Shown here piece after piece: positions 39,401 through 49,887 of a DNA stretch of 64,000 bases. The translations under genes and the position numbers were made by a program. The notes below the pieces were generated by a model that made no database searches, was not told where the DNA came from, and was given only the letters and a program-made list of their open reading frames with translations. The DNA lies in the NCBI GenBank assembly GCA_958299035.1, contig CATQJL010000223.1:50264302-50328301 (forward strand), given 5' to 3'. Each line of letters starts with the position of its first letter. Position 1 is the first letter of the stretch. Source of the DNA: Cylicocyclus nassatus (Eukaryota; Nematoda; Chromadorea; Rhabditida; Strongylidae).

Positions 39401-42400
39401 GTGTTTATCTGTTAATAACTCTCTCGTCACAAATGCAAACTTCACATTCAAAACCCTAATTAGCTTACCGTAGGCATTTTCAGGTCGTTTTGCTTCTTTT
39501 CTGAGCTCAAAAATAACCTCCTCCATGGCTCAAAACCCTCCTTGAAGTTCTTCTTAATCATACAACAATGAAGAGGGTTGGATGATTCGCTCTATACTGC
39601 AAGTTTAAGGCCCGTATGCACGTACATCCCCGCTGGAGAGGGGAGGTGAGCTGGATCCCAGGGGAACGATCCCCTTCTTTGAACCCGCTATGCCAGAGGG
39701 GAGGGGAGCGATCCTCTCCCCTGCACCTACAGCGGGGATGGTGTCATTGCGGTAGTTGCATCTAGCTCACGGCTACGAGGAGACCTCGCCAAAAAAGCTA
39801 TTTTCAGCCAATTTTTGTGTATAGAAGTGGCTTTTGGAATAAAATGTACAAGAATAGTGATTTCTAGTGCCTTTGTTGCTTTTCTTCGTCTTTCCTTTTT
39901 CTCCTTTCACCCCTCCCATTGTAGCTCTCTCCGTCGGCCTCTTTTTCTTTTCCCTATTACTGGTTCTAAGGCTTTGTTATACTCGTTCCGTGCTTTCGTA
40001 GTAATAATGTTGATTTTTAAAGTAGTGATTCTATTATATTTCCATGTTATGGTTTCCTAGAATTTATGTTATAGCTTACTTCTTTCAGTTCATGAGTGTG
40101 CAGTTTTGTAGTTTTTGTGGTTCCTTTTCAACGTTTGCTAGCCATTTCGCGGTACTCTTTCGCTGCCACAAATTCGGTACTTGATTTCAGCGGTATCGAA
40201 CGGGCGAACCCCAGCGGGGATCCCTTGATCCCTTCCCTTCCTCTCCCCGTATGCACGAATGTAGCTCAACAACACGGGGGAGGGGACGGTCATCCCCTGC
40301 AACGGAGTAGGGGTTCGATGATGTAGATCGTGCCAGAGAAGCGAATATTTTGGTTTTAATCAGTTATTACCAAGCATTTCGTGCAACTTGATGAGAGATT
40401 TTCTTTGATAACCGGGTTCCCCTCTTAGCGACCTGTAGCTTGCAATTTTGCCTCTCTCTTCTATGTTCGCCTCTCAGAAGAAACCCGAGCAATAATAGCT
40501 GTCAATTTCGGATATTTGTTGGAGATCTTGATTATTCAAGAAATTTGCGCATTTTTCAAGTGACATAATATTAGGTTGTCCCGAACGTTTTTTCAACCTA
40601 TCATAAAAACGCGTGGAACGAAGATAGGGAAACGCCCTAATCACTATCCGACGCATCTTTTCCTCCTCTTTCTAACTATCATGCTCACATGCCAATTACT
40701 CTTTGGCTGACTGAGATAAATGCCGAAAGTTCGAACCCATGGTTTTTACTATGTCCAAGTTTGGAAATTTTTTACAATCTTCATTTTTGACTTTCGGAAA
40801 AGCTTTGGTAGCAGTTAGATAGAGCAAACAAAGGGCAATATAATGCAATTTTGCGGCATCTACGGCTAGCCTTGAAAATTTTTTAGAATTATTTTTCTGA
40901 TGCTATCAAATTCCACTTTTGGTGATGCCAAAAGCCAGAGACCATGAAACGGCGCACAACTAAGGTGTTATTCGATGCAGCTTTTCCTTCTCTTTCCAGT
41001 GAGTGTATATCCTCTCCAATTTGCGGGTCTGTGGCGATAAAATTTTCATAATTCTTGAATTTGACCCCACCCCAACGTGTACACGTAAAATGCAAAATCT
41101 TATATTTCGAAGCGGTAAATGCTCAGTTGCTTTGTAAAAATAGTGAATAATCGTAATCGATTTTTGAAAGCTTCAAAATCCGATGATTTGTTAGTTTTCG
41201 AGGCGTTTCTGTATTTTGGGACTTCGCAAAACTGAAGAGTTTTGAAAAAATCATCTTAAAAAATACTGAAAAGCTAGCTGGATAAGCCAAAAAATTGCAT
41301 TGCATTGCACTTTGTTTACTTTATCTGAGCGCTATCAAAGGTCTTCCAAAAGTTGAAAATGAAGCTTGTGAAAAATTGCCAAACTTGGACATAGTAAAAA
41401 CCACGGGTTCGCGGCGTTTATCTCAGTGAGCAAAAGAGTAATCGGTATGGGATCATGATAGTTGGAAAGAGGGGGAAAAGTTGCGTCGGATAGTACCTGA
41501 AGCGTTTACCTACCTTCATTCCTCGTGTTTTTATGATAGATTGAAAAAACGGACAAAACTTTCGGGACAGCCTGATACCATATAAGCTGATTAAACACAT
41601 TGTAACTATCGTATATATGATATATTGCCTTAATCTTGTTATCTTAACATAAGCTGCCTTAAAAAATCTAGAAAGTAGCAGATTTGCCTAATTCTGAGTA
41701 TAGTTAACAATAATTTTCGCCGAATGAACGAATATCGAATAATCAATTTTCGAAGATTTTTCGAACGAATGAATATCGAATATTTGATTTCCGAAAATTC
41801 TTCGAATGAACGAATATTATTCGACTTTCGATTTTCATTTTATTCGAATTTGAATATTCGAATATTGGCACATTCCAAAATTCGAATGAACGAATACTTG
41901 AATAAGCGAACTTTATCGAATATTCGAACTAATTTCGAATAAATGTTCGAATATAATTCGAATATTTGAATGCAATATTCGAATATCCGAATATTCGAAT
42001 AACCTTTTTCGAAATCGTCGAATGAACGAATTATTCGAATATAGGCCTTTCTCATTTAATCGACTATTGAATAATCGAATAATTGGACTTTCTCGATATT
42101 CGACTATTCGAATATTCGAATAGTCGAATATTTCAAATAAATTATTCGAACACGAATATTCGGTGCTAACTATAATTCTGAGTAGAGATCCCCAGGGGAG
42201 TGATCCCCTCCCCAGCGTTCCCCTCGTGCATGGCAGGTATGGCTGCTGGGGATCATTCCCTTGAGGAAATGGACGGTATGTCGTTAATAGCTGCAGCCTC
42301 CATGAAGATCTGGCACAGTTTGCAGATTTTGTTATGTGTAGAAATTCTCATTTGAGTGCCGCAGCATTCCCCCCCCCCATGTTTCTTCGGCAGCATAACG

Positions 42401-45400
42401 TCTTACATTCATTGCAGAGACATCTTAGCTTCCAGTTGAACACCTTCACGCTGGAATGGGCAGCATGGGGGAATGTGAGCAACACTAATGAAAACAGCAG
42501 GAATCTAATGGACCTAAGAATTATTATTTTTGGTGCGCGAGCGCAATCACAGCAGACATGCATACCGAACGACTGAATATTGCCGATGACAAAATAACAA
42601 CGACTACTGTCAAAAGATGAGAACGCAGGAAAATTACCATAGAAAAGCGGAAGCGAAGTGATTTCCCCGCTCGATCCCGTTTGTGCATAAGGGGGTTCAC
42701 TTCCCTTACTCCTAGGGGATCCCTTCTCCGATATTGTCTTTGTACATACGGGGGTTCGCAAGTGGAGGGGAGGGAAGCCCCAGCGGGGATCATATCATTC
42801 TAATGGTAAAACGCACATCCCTTCCCCGCGGGGATGTACGTGCATACGGGCCTAAGTTGAAGCTCTACAAAATGGTATATAAATATTCTCCAAGGACTTC
42901 ATGACAAGAGACTTATCAACAGCCAGACTGTGGGCAAATTTTTCTGAGACACTCTTACTTTGTTGCAAAGTCAATGAGCTTCTTGTGATTTTTCCAGACT
43001 TTTTTCATAACATCGAAATTGCCCATTTTATTTTTTCAACCATCGATATTTTTTCCTTGAAACAGGTTTGAACTACTACTGAGAAGCTTTTTTATGATTA
43101 TTTAACGAAGATTAAAAAATATTCTACCCTCATCTGTTGAGAATTTACAAAGCTCTGAATAACCGCCCTTAAAATCCGAATTTATTGCATTCACTTGGTC
43201 AGAATGCATTCGCAAAGAAAGACGTATTCTCGAAAATTCAGCTGCTGGATGTATTAGAAAATGTCTACATTACGCACACCTAAGTATTTCCGTCAGAAAT
43301 TATCCAGACTGAGATGTCCGCGCCTACATGGGTACTCGTGGTCATTCTACGGCTCGTAAATGCCTTTATAGGTAACTAGGATAGGTAACACAAATACAGG
43401 TTTTAGTTGCACCAGATTTTTGACTACACAGCTCTCCTCCAATGCCTGAAGAATTGGCCATGCCTATTGGCCTGCTTTCACGATTCTCATGTTATCAAAG
43501 ACAGTTCTAGCCTATATGGGCTACATTTGATGGATGATTGCATGGCCTGCATGCTTTTGAGAACAAACCCATTATAAGGGCGACAGGTCCCCACGCAATA
43601 TCATGCAAGCCGGTGCCTGTGTACGCTGAATACGGTGGCACTGGTTTAGAGACGGATATCTCTGTCCTGAGCGCACAGGCATCTGCACAAGCATCTGCGC
43701 TACTGCTTGGAGGTTGCCTTTAGGCCCATTTCCACATGCGATCCCCGTGTGCTGCCTTTAGTCAATCTAAATTACCAAATATTCTAGCGCTTGTTCAATG
43801 AGTATGAGATCTAAAGCCTATTACGGCAGTACGAACGACCGGTGAGTCGCATGCTTGGTGAAAATTTGCTTCTTGCAAATTTTTTGAAGATGCAAGCGGT
43901 CCGAAATGGGATACATCGAAAAATGACTTTATTATGAATGTGTTAATGTTTGAGCAATGGATTCTGAGATATACAGTTCACTTCTTTGATGACACGTACA
44001 TAGTTTTTGCACACTTGGGAGAGAACACGCTCTAGAGCTTTATTTTTCTCTTCTCTTCACTTTCTCTTGATTGGTGTTCGTATGAAGGCTCTTAAATAAA
44101 TACGAAGTTTTTCTCCGAAGAAGTTTCTTCTCAGGCATAAATCAATTTCTGTGCTGGTGAAAAGGATGTAAACTCCTCGGGGATGAAACTGACCATGAGA
44201 GGTGTTGCTGTTTTAGGCCCGTATGCACGTACATCCCTGCTGGGGAGGGGAGAGGATCTGAGAGGGGATGCTTCATATCTCGCTACTCTACGTATCTTTC
44301 TCCTTCCTTTTCTCTCTTTCTTATAAAGGTTCTCATACCCTTATACCTGCGCATAATGGATGCCACGTTACTGGCGTGATTGATTAGATTTTCACTATTT
44401 GTGTGATCGGGGATCCCCAGGGGATCACCTCTCAATTCCAATGCCATTTATCTCCCTGAAAACTCAATGAAACGCTGTAAAATTGTGCTATGGTTATACT
44501 TCGGCGCTGCTAAGATGATTATAGTAAAAATAAGTGAAGTCTCAGGATATCGAAATTTTTCTCGGTAATCCCTAGCTCGCGAACCACGGATCATTGAAAA
44601 ATTCACAATCTTCAGATTCCATTTCTTATCGAAAATATGCTTAGCATGCTGTAGTATATCCTCAGCACAATCTTACAGCTTTTTCATTGACTTCTCAGGA
44701 ATATAAATCACTTTGAAAATGAGAGTGATCCCCAGGGGATCTTCTGGGGATCCCATAGGGATCACACAAAATGGCAAAAAACCAATTTTTTCTGGAAGTA
44801 ACCTAATCCATTATGCGCAGGTTAAGTGTATGAAAAGCTTCATAAGCAAGATAGAGGAAGAAAAAGAAATATACGTAGAGTAGCGAGATATGACGCATCC
44901 CCTCTCAGATCCCTTCCCCTCCCCAGCGGGGATGTACTTGCATACGGGCCTTACTGTTGCAAGACATAACTTTTCTTATTTGACCATATCTATTAATAAA
45001 CCACCATAAGTGGAACTAATGAATCTTATTTGCATCTGCTTTCTGCCAGTTATGTAATAGTTGAAAATTCATTGTTATACTTTCACGATTTAGGCGCTAC
45101 CGATGGGGCCATAATAGACTTCTATTCGTCTCTTTCCAAGAACATTACAAACTCACATGGAGCACAAGCAAAAATCGCTAATGGGCTCTTTCTGAAGTAA
45201 GTTAGCATGCTTTCTGTCCACCTTATTTGAAATTAGGTAGAAGACCGTCGACATTGAGCAATGATTGGCGATAGCAGCAAAAGTTCAGCTCGGCAATTTC
45301 ATGCTGTTAACTTACCGTGAAAATTCATCAATCTTATATATAAAACTAAATGTCTGTCTGTACGCATTCAAAAAAACTAACCTCAACCGTTACGTTCTTC

Positions 45401-48400
45401 CTGTCTCCATTGGATGCAGCAGAGAATGCCGACTCCTATATCTTTCTTCCGTATTTGCTAGACGCCCTTTGTGCGAAGTCATGAGCAGTCTTGTTGTAAG
45501 AAATCGTACATACAGACCACAAAATCAAGCAAAAGATACCCTTTTAGCTTACCTTTGAGAATGGAATTTTGAAAGTGTTTGCATGTTTTCACCCATCGTT
45601 AGACCAAACAAGGTCATTATGCCAAACAAAGCTATTTTGTTCAAAACATACCGATTGCTTCTATGGATTTATTGATTTTTTGCAGTTTTTGCCCAATTTT
45701 TGCCGACCCAGAATTTTTGGAAAAATTATAAGGTTTTAACCGAACTTCGCAAACATGAACTTTACGCTCTTGGGGCTTGAAATTGGCGGCAAGGAAAGAA
45801 TAGGTAGGCATGGTTATTACAAATACAATGTCTATTGCTTCAATTAATGACTTTCTCTATCTATTATTATTTTTTTCATCTAACATTCTCGACAACTGAC
45901 TGATATTTGTCTACGCATCAATCCCTTTCTCAGCGAGATTCATCGACCAGCTAAGTTTATCAAAAACAGAAATTTCACTCACCCGCAGGATCAAGCATGA
46001 CCACCAAACATATCAATCCAATAATAGTCAACACCTTTATATCCCCCCCCCCCCCATCTTTTCTTCATACCATGACGCCTTTCTCACGTCTTACTTCCTT
46101 TGAATGCTTCCACTTCCAACACCGTGATACCGTCATTCACCTTACATGGGACATGGGACACAGTAAGGTTTAAAGGCAGTGTCCCACCAGACTGGGCGTA
46201 TCTGGCTCCCGTAGTCATGTAATAGTAGACCCCCTACCTAAGCGATGCCTGAAGTTCGGAGCGAAAAAGGGGGTCTACCAAGCCTGAAATTTGCTCCGAA
46301 AGTGGGCCGAATCTTACGGCAGGGTCGGGCGATTACGAGATGGATGCAAGGTAGAGACGCAGAGTTGTTGCAGGTCCCTGCGCTCATGACTGTGTGCGTT
46401 ATACGCACTGTGGCCTTGCAATCGATATTGCTGTGTGGGCGGCAATCGGCCCTACCGTAAGATTCGGCCCACTTTCGGAGCAAATTTTAGGCTTCGTAGA
46501 CCCCCTTTTTCGCTCCGAACTTCAATCATCGATAGGTAGGGGGTCTACTATTACATAACTACGGGAGCCAGATACCCTCAGTCTGGTGGGACACTGCCTT
46601 TAAGGTGAACGAACTGTAAAACTGAACATGTCTGTGACATGGACACAGACCTTACACATGTCCTGGGACACATCCACCCCTTCTCTGTTGTTGACTGTGC
46701 ATTGTCTGTTGCTTGGAATATTAACACAAATTTGTTTGAGAGGCCAAAGTGCGTTCTCGATCATCCTCCTACATAGGTTAAGCGAAGTGTTTCATGCAAA
46801 CCAAAGTTCACTAGCAAATTCTCACATTCGCACAATACAAAGTGGAACGAAAGATATACAGGGAAGTGAAGCTGCCGAATATCAGCCGAACCTGCCGCGT
46901 AGCGGCAGAGAGCAGCTGGTAATATATGTTATGCATTTCTTCGTATTGACAGTCATTGTATTTTTCACAAGATATTATCCATCAAAAGAGCATATATTAG
47001 CAGGGTTTAGCAATCATTTGGCAATGAACGATTTTTCATCATTTAAAGCATTCCACTCAAGACAGAGTAAGAGTATTATAATGACCGTCGAGAGAATTTT
47101 GCGTTGAGAATCATAGCCTTAAAGAAGTTTATGTTCTTGAAAAAGTTTAAATTTCTAAAAAGTTGTTTTTTCTAAGACCTTGTCTGGTTAGTGAAAGTGC
47201 AAATACGATCTTTTTCTAGCAAGACGTTTTCGATAGAAAAGGATTATGCGAGCATGATTGTCAAGAAGTATGGCGCTGCAGTCAAGGCGTACGACTTCAA
47301 CCAGGCAGCAAAAACTGCTAAGGTATAAATGATGGTAGACACCAAGTGAAAATTGAAGGAGAAGGAATTAAGATAATCGACAACTTTGTACGTGAAAATA
47401 CTGATGGAAAAATCAAAAATATCATAACAGCGAATGCCGTAAAAAGTACGCTTGCCATTTTATCCTTTTCAGTAACGGATTTTGTTTCAGATGAAGTCGC
47501 TCTAATAGTAAATGCGATTTACTTCAAAGCCAATTGGTATAACGAATTTAACAAGCGATCTACAACTTCGACCATGTTTTATCATTCTGCAACTAATAAG
47601 GAAAAGGTAAAAGAAAATTCTTGGGCAAAGCATGTGCACCACATGAAGCAGCTGGCATTTGCTTTTGTTGCAGATAAAGTTCATGAGAGTGATTGCAAAA
47701 AATCGCCTGTATGCTGAGAATGATGTCGTTCAAGTTTTATCGCTACCTTACAAGGACACCTCATACTCTTTCAATATAATTTTGCCTAAGAAAAAGTCTC
47801 TGATATTCAACAAACTAAGCCTGCACTCATACTTTCAAGTTTTAGGTTTGGCCTCGAGGAGCTCCGAAAAAAATTGGACGGAGCAACACTTCAAAACTTG
47901 CTTTCACGGCTGAGAATCACATTATTAACGGTGTGCGGAGGAAGTTCCAGGCTAACCGCATTTATGATCTTTCTAGATTTCCATTCCCAAAATGAAACTC
48001 GAGAAGGACTACAATCTGAAAAAGGCGTTGAAAGCTATGGGGGTTACCAATCTCTTCAACCGTTCTTTAGCCGATTTGACAGGGATTTCAAAAAAGGGCC
48101 TGTATGCATCTGAAGCAAAGCATAGAGCTTTAATTGAGGCAAGTGTTTTCCTCTGAGTCCCCAGCTTAACAACAAAGCGAAGAGTTGTTTTGAATGAACA
48201 GAAGCAAAACCCAACTTTTTTGATGTGTCATATTGCAAACGTGACGGCCCATGAAGTGACGATGGGTAGAGGATTATATGTCGTCAAAGGCACCCGCCAT
48301 ACTTGATCCGCTTTATCCACTTGGTCCGCTTGATCCGCTTCGCCATTGGTCAATTCAGTAAACTGACCAACAGCGAAGCGGACCAAGCGGATCAAGTGGA

Positions 48401-48907
48401 TTAAGCGGATCAAGTATGGCGCGTGCCAAAGGGAGATATACGCGGACATGTGTAACTACGTACCTCTTGCATCTTATTTGAATGCTGCGCACTTGTTATA
48501 AATCTTCGCAAGGGACCTCCCCTTTCGGCTACATATGGTCCTCTACAATTGCGCTACAGACACACTTATGCATGAAAATGGCCGTGGAATACTTAGAGAC
48601 CTGTGCTTCACGGACATACATTCTAATTACCGACATTGCAAGGCAATTTGTTTACGCGCAACTCTTGTCAGTACAGCGGAGGCACTGTATCAATTGTCAA
48701 ATATTGTTCATTCATCGTTACAGCAACCACTTCAGTTTGCTCAATTAGGTTGACGAGAAGGGAACAACTGCAGCTGCAGCAACATATATCGGACTACGAG
48801 CGCATTCGGCAAGGAGGCCCAGAGCCAAAAAGTTCATCGCAGATCACCCATTCATCTTCATTCTCACTAAGGATAGAAATGCTCTCTTTATCGGCCAGTA
48901 TGTGTGA
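33451..48907 (+). CDS. Serpin (inhibitory-type, no signal peptide)
   Basis: Nine exons join in phase to 361 residues plus stop: 33451-33613, 45094-45196, 47220-47322, 47373-47445, 47491-47606, 47674-47795, 47846-47930, 47977-48138 and 48749-48907. Length and landmarks fit a full serpin. Residues 23-42 read VVSPVSVIFALAMVQLGAKG; NAIYFKANW follows at about 155; VQVLSLPYKDTSYSFNI, ISIPKMKLEKDY and ALKAMGVTNLF come later; the C-terminus is FIADHPF and then FIGQYV. The hinge DEKGTTAAAAT (311-321) has the small residues needed for loop insertion, so protease trapping is likely. By hinge spacing the cleaved bond falls near LRAHSA, but the exact P1 is uncertain. No signal peptide is seen, so an intracellular role is likely, as for many worm serpins. 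Intron 1 (11.5 kb) and intron 2 (2.0 kb) are full of transposons; introns 3-7 are 45-67 bp; intron 8 uses a GC donor. The 45-bp intron 4 keeps the frame open if retained. The 47372 acceptor is not T-rich. Confidence 0.9.
34557..34757 (-). mobile_element. tRNA-derived SINE
   Basis: Read on the minus strand, the head resembles a tRNA: an A-box-like TGGCGTAGTGG (34732-34742) and a B box GGTTCGATCCC (34689-34699) about 30 bases apart. A non-tRNA body follows, including AATTGGTGCCAGAGTAATC. The acceptor stem cannot pair, so it is not a working tRNA. It lies in serpin intron 1 on the opposite strand. Confidence 0.7.
35030..36070. repeat. Foldback (long inverted repeat) element
   Basis: The segment around 35090-35320 (GTAGAGTTTTTATTTTTGT, CAAAGTACCTGTACC, CGTTTTCGGAGC, AAAAATTGGCGA) reappears inverted around 35800-36010 with many small differences. 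About 470 bp separate the arms. The 158-residue minus-strand frame at 34961-35437 lies across one arm and is not a credible gene. Exact ends are unclear. Confidence 0.55.
36385..36738. mobile_element. TTAA-flanked MITE with near-complete inverted arms
   Basis: Begins AGGCAGCGCCCAGGCAG and ends CTGCCTGGACGCTGCCT, with TTAA immediately outside both ends (36381-36384 and 36739-36742). The arms continue (GATCTGGACCTATGGGG, AAAGTACTTTTGGGGCC, GGCAGCTCAGGTAGTG) for about 170 bp, so the whole element could fold into one hairpin. The TTAA target suggests piggyBac-type mobilisation. Serpin intron 1. Confidence 0.75.
36905..37380. repeat. Degenerate copy of the 52294-52755 element
   Basis: The left arm has TAGATTCGCCTTTTGAGATG and ACACATATATTCGGAATC. 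The right arm has the inverted counterparts GATATATGTGTCCCATCTC and AAGGCAAATCTAAGTTA. The ends are eroded. Confidence 0.55.
37773..39329. mobile_element. Mariner-type foldback MITE, itself interrupted
   Basis: Ends TTAGGTTGTTCCATATGTC and GACTTATGGGACAACCTGA are inverted copies and TA flanks both sides. The arms continue for several hundred bases (for example TCTCACTCGCTCACGCATATA against TATATGCTGAGCGAGTGAGA, shown in part). The right arm is broken by the separate insert at 38402-39059. The central spacer holds a short direct repeat GAGCTAAAAGTTTACGG (x2, 38234-38278). It has no transposase. Confidence 0.78.
38402..39059. mobile_element. TA-flanked MITE nested in the previous element
   Basis: Left end CAGGATCTTCCC with downstream TGTGTACACTGTTCGATCG, and right end GTTCAAACAGTGCACATC to GGGACACTCTG, are imperfect inverted copies with TA on each side. 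Removing it restores a continuous right arm of 37773-39329. The 84-residue minus-strand frame at 38758-39012 has no recognisable domain. Confidence 0.68.
40571..41575. mobile_element. Mariner-type MITE with long inverted arms
   Basis: Ends TTAGGTTGTCCCGAACG and TTCGGGACAGCCTGA, with TA on both sides (569-570 and 576-577 of the local blocks). The arms of about 230 bp pair through CATGGTTTTTACTATGTCC and GGACATAGTAAAAACCACG. The middle (40860-41330) shows no transposase motif I can recognise. Confidence 0.78.
41701..42172. mobile_element. AATATTCG palindrome array with 12-bp target duplication
   Basis: About 470 bp built almost wholly of interleaved GAATATTCGAAT-type units, bounded by TAGTTAACA and TGCTAACTA (inverted copies). 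It is flanked by the direct repeat TAATTCTGAGTA (41689-41700 and 42173-42184). The flanking repeat shows it arrived as a mobile unit rather than by local slippage. A 9-12-bp duplication would suit a Mutator-like element, but no transposase is present. Confidence 0.75.
42958..44215. other. Serpin intron 1, no recognised element
   Basis: AT-rich intron sequence. A GC-richer patch at 43530-43740 carries a 61-residue open frame with Ala-Gln-Ala-Ser repeats, but no splice sites or domain make it credible. Confidence 0.35.
44216..44950. mobile_element. Harbinger-like MITE with TTA target duplication
   Basis: Ends GGCCCGTATGCACGTAC and GCATACGGGCC, with TTA directly outside both ends (44213-44215 and 44951-44953). 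The arms pair through GGGGAGGGGAGAGGATC, GAGAGGGGATGC and TCGCTACTCTACGTA. Same family as 39609-42852 and 53254-53973; a compact 735-bp copy. Serpin intron 1. Confidence 0.82.
45332..45800 (+). mobile_element. Helitron fragment
   Basis: Begins TCTTATATATAAAACTAAATG then TCTGTCTGTACGC after an A, the start seen at 31407 and 56171. The tail near 45740-45800 has degenerate family words (CTTCGCAAACATGAAC, GGGGCTTGAAATTGG), but the CTAG end is missing. It lies in serpin intron 2. Confidence 0.5.
46174..46599. mobile_element. TTAA-flanked MITE with long inverted arms
   Basis: Ends AGGCAGTGTCCCACCAGAC and GTCTGGTGGGACACTGCCT, with TTAA on both sides (46170-46173 and 46600-46603). The arms extend through ATCTGGCTCCCGTAGT, TAGTAGACCCCCTACCTA and AAAGTGGGCCGAATCTTACG, leaving a spacer of about 130 bp. 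It lies in serpin intron 2 and is related to 27814-28209 by its first bases. Confidence 0.82.
48289..48427. repeat. Near-perfect 139-bp palindrome in the last serpin intron
   Basis: GGCAC at the left and GTGCC at the right enclose arms made of TTGATCCGCTT/TTGGTCCGCTT modules (CATACTTGATCCGC against GCGGATCAAGTATG), with a loop around ATTCAGTAAACTGACC. There is no clear target duplication. It is probably a small foldback MITE; the transcript could form a hairpin within intron 8. Confidence 0.8.
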
Positions 48908-48940
48908 TGAATGTTGTACTCGACATCCACTTTACAGCTA

Positions 48941-48946
48941 AATAAA
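48941..48946 (+). terminator. Serpin polyadenylation signal
   Basis: AATAAA lies 34 bases after the stop codon and fits as the serpin 3' end signal. It also marks the start of the duplicated block that follows. Confidence 0.6.
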
Positions 48947-49391
48947 TATGCGAAGCTTGAGTACAATTCCGCGTTTGCAGATGATCGCTACCGCTTGAAT
49001 ATAGCAACGCGCCGAAAGATTACTGGATGGCTATCATAGTCAGGTACAAATTTGACTACCGTTTCAGAATATCAAATATTTCATAGGCTGAGGTGTGGAA
49101 GACACAAAGGAGTGATCGCCTGGCTTCGAAATATAGAGCTATATTCTTCAGCGAAAATGAATGTAATTGAGCTGAGTGTTCATCCCGCATTTATAGATGT
49201 AGTCATCGCAGGTCAGCAATTAGTCTCGACGTTATGTTTTCCCAGCAGACACCAGGTTAGCTGAGAACCATGAGCAACGTATTAACATATGTAGTTGAAT
49301 AAATATGCTTGAGTCCAATTTCGTATTTGCAGATGATCGCTACCGCTTGAATATAGCAACGTGCCGAAAGATTACTGGGATGGCTCTTATA

Positions 49392-49887
49392 TTAGGGTGT
49401 CCCATAATTTTTTTACCGTTTCTGCCCTAAACAGCATTTCTCGAGAATTGAGGCACCTTCGGAGTTTACAAATACATGATCGTACTTCTATATGTATGAG
49501 TTATATGACCGCGTACGTGGGAGAAGCCTAGGATGTCTAGGAGCAGAGTTTGCCGATTTATCCCATTCATTTTTTCTCTATTTCTAGCCGTCGAAAAAAT
49601 AGGGAAATAGTAAAATTCAATGTGCGATGTGCCGAGCATACGCTAGGACAAATGGGGAATTTTTGAGACATTTTGAGGCGGAAATACGATTATTGAAGAA
49701 AAAGTTCGTTTCCGACTGCTATCAAATTTCAGCTCAAAGCTGAATTACGACTCAGCAGATTCTTTTAGCCATCCTGTAAAGACTTGCTTTTCCATGTCGA
49801 ATGATTACTCTAGCCACATCAATTTAAGGAAAATACAAAGAGACGACGGTTGTAGCAAAAATGGTGAAAAATTATGGGACGCCCTAA
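49392..49887. mobile_element. Mariner-type MITE inside the duplicated block
   Basis: Ends TTAGGGTGTCCCATAATT and AATTATGGGACGCCCTAA, with TA at both sides (49390-49391 and 49888-49889). The uninterrupted copy 1 of the flanking repeat (GGATGGCTATCATAGTC) shows what the empty site looked like. No transposase frame. Confidence 0.85.

Larger units (their letters stand above)
39609..42852. mobile_element. Harbinger-like element with TAA target duplication
   Basis: Inverted ends GGCCCGTATGCACGTAC and GTACGTGCATACGGGCC, with TAA at 39606-39608 and 42853-42855. The subterminal words CCCCGCTGG and GATCCCCAGGGG recur inverted at the other end. A 3-bp TAA/TTA duplication and GGCC-type ends suggest the PIF/Harbinger superfamily. 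The 3.2-kb length is inflated by two inserts (40571-41575 and 41701-42172). No transposase frame was recognised. Confidence 0.75.
39385..42957. mobile_element. MITE of the 38402-39059 family, split by a Harbinger-like element
   Basis: Starts AGGGTGTCCGAGG, has the family's internal words (AACTCTCTCGTCAC, AGAGGGTTGGATGATTCGC) and ends CCAGACTGTGGGCAAA to GAGACACTCT. The two halves (39385-39608 and 42853-42957) join across the insert at 39609-42852, since GCAAGTTTAA and TAAGTTGAAGC continue the family sequence. Confidence 0.6.

Noticed and set aside
41720..42160. CRISPR-like array
   Set aside because: No regular repeat-spacer pattern; the genome is eukaryotic.
41701..42172. Heat-shock element cluster (GAAnnTTC units)
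   Set aside because: GAATATTC units abut as TTCGAA without the 2-base spacing that functional arrays need.
42348..42761. 137-residue minus-strand frame
   Set aside because: Lies in the right arm of the Harbinger-like element; no transposase motif.
46628..47107. 159-residue open frame
   Set aside because: Inside serpin intron 2, next to a MITE, with no recognisable motif.
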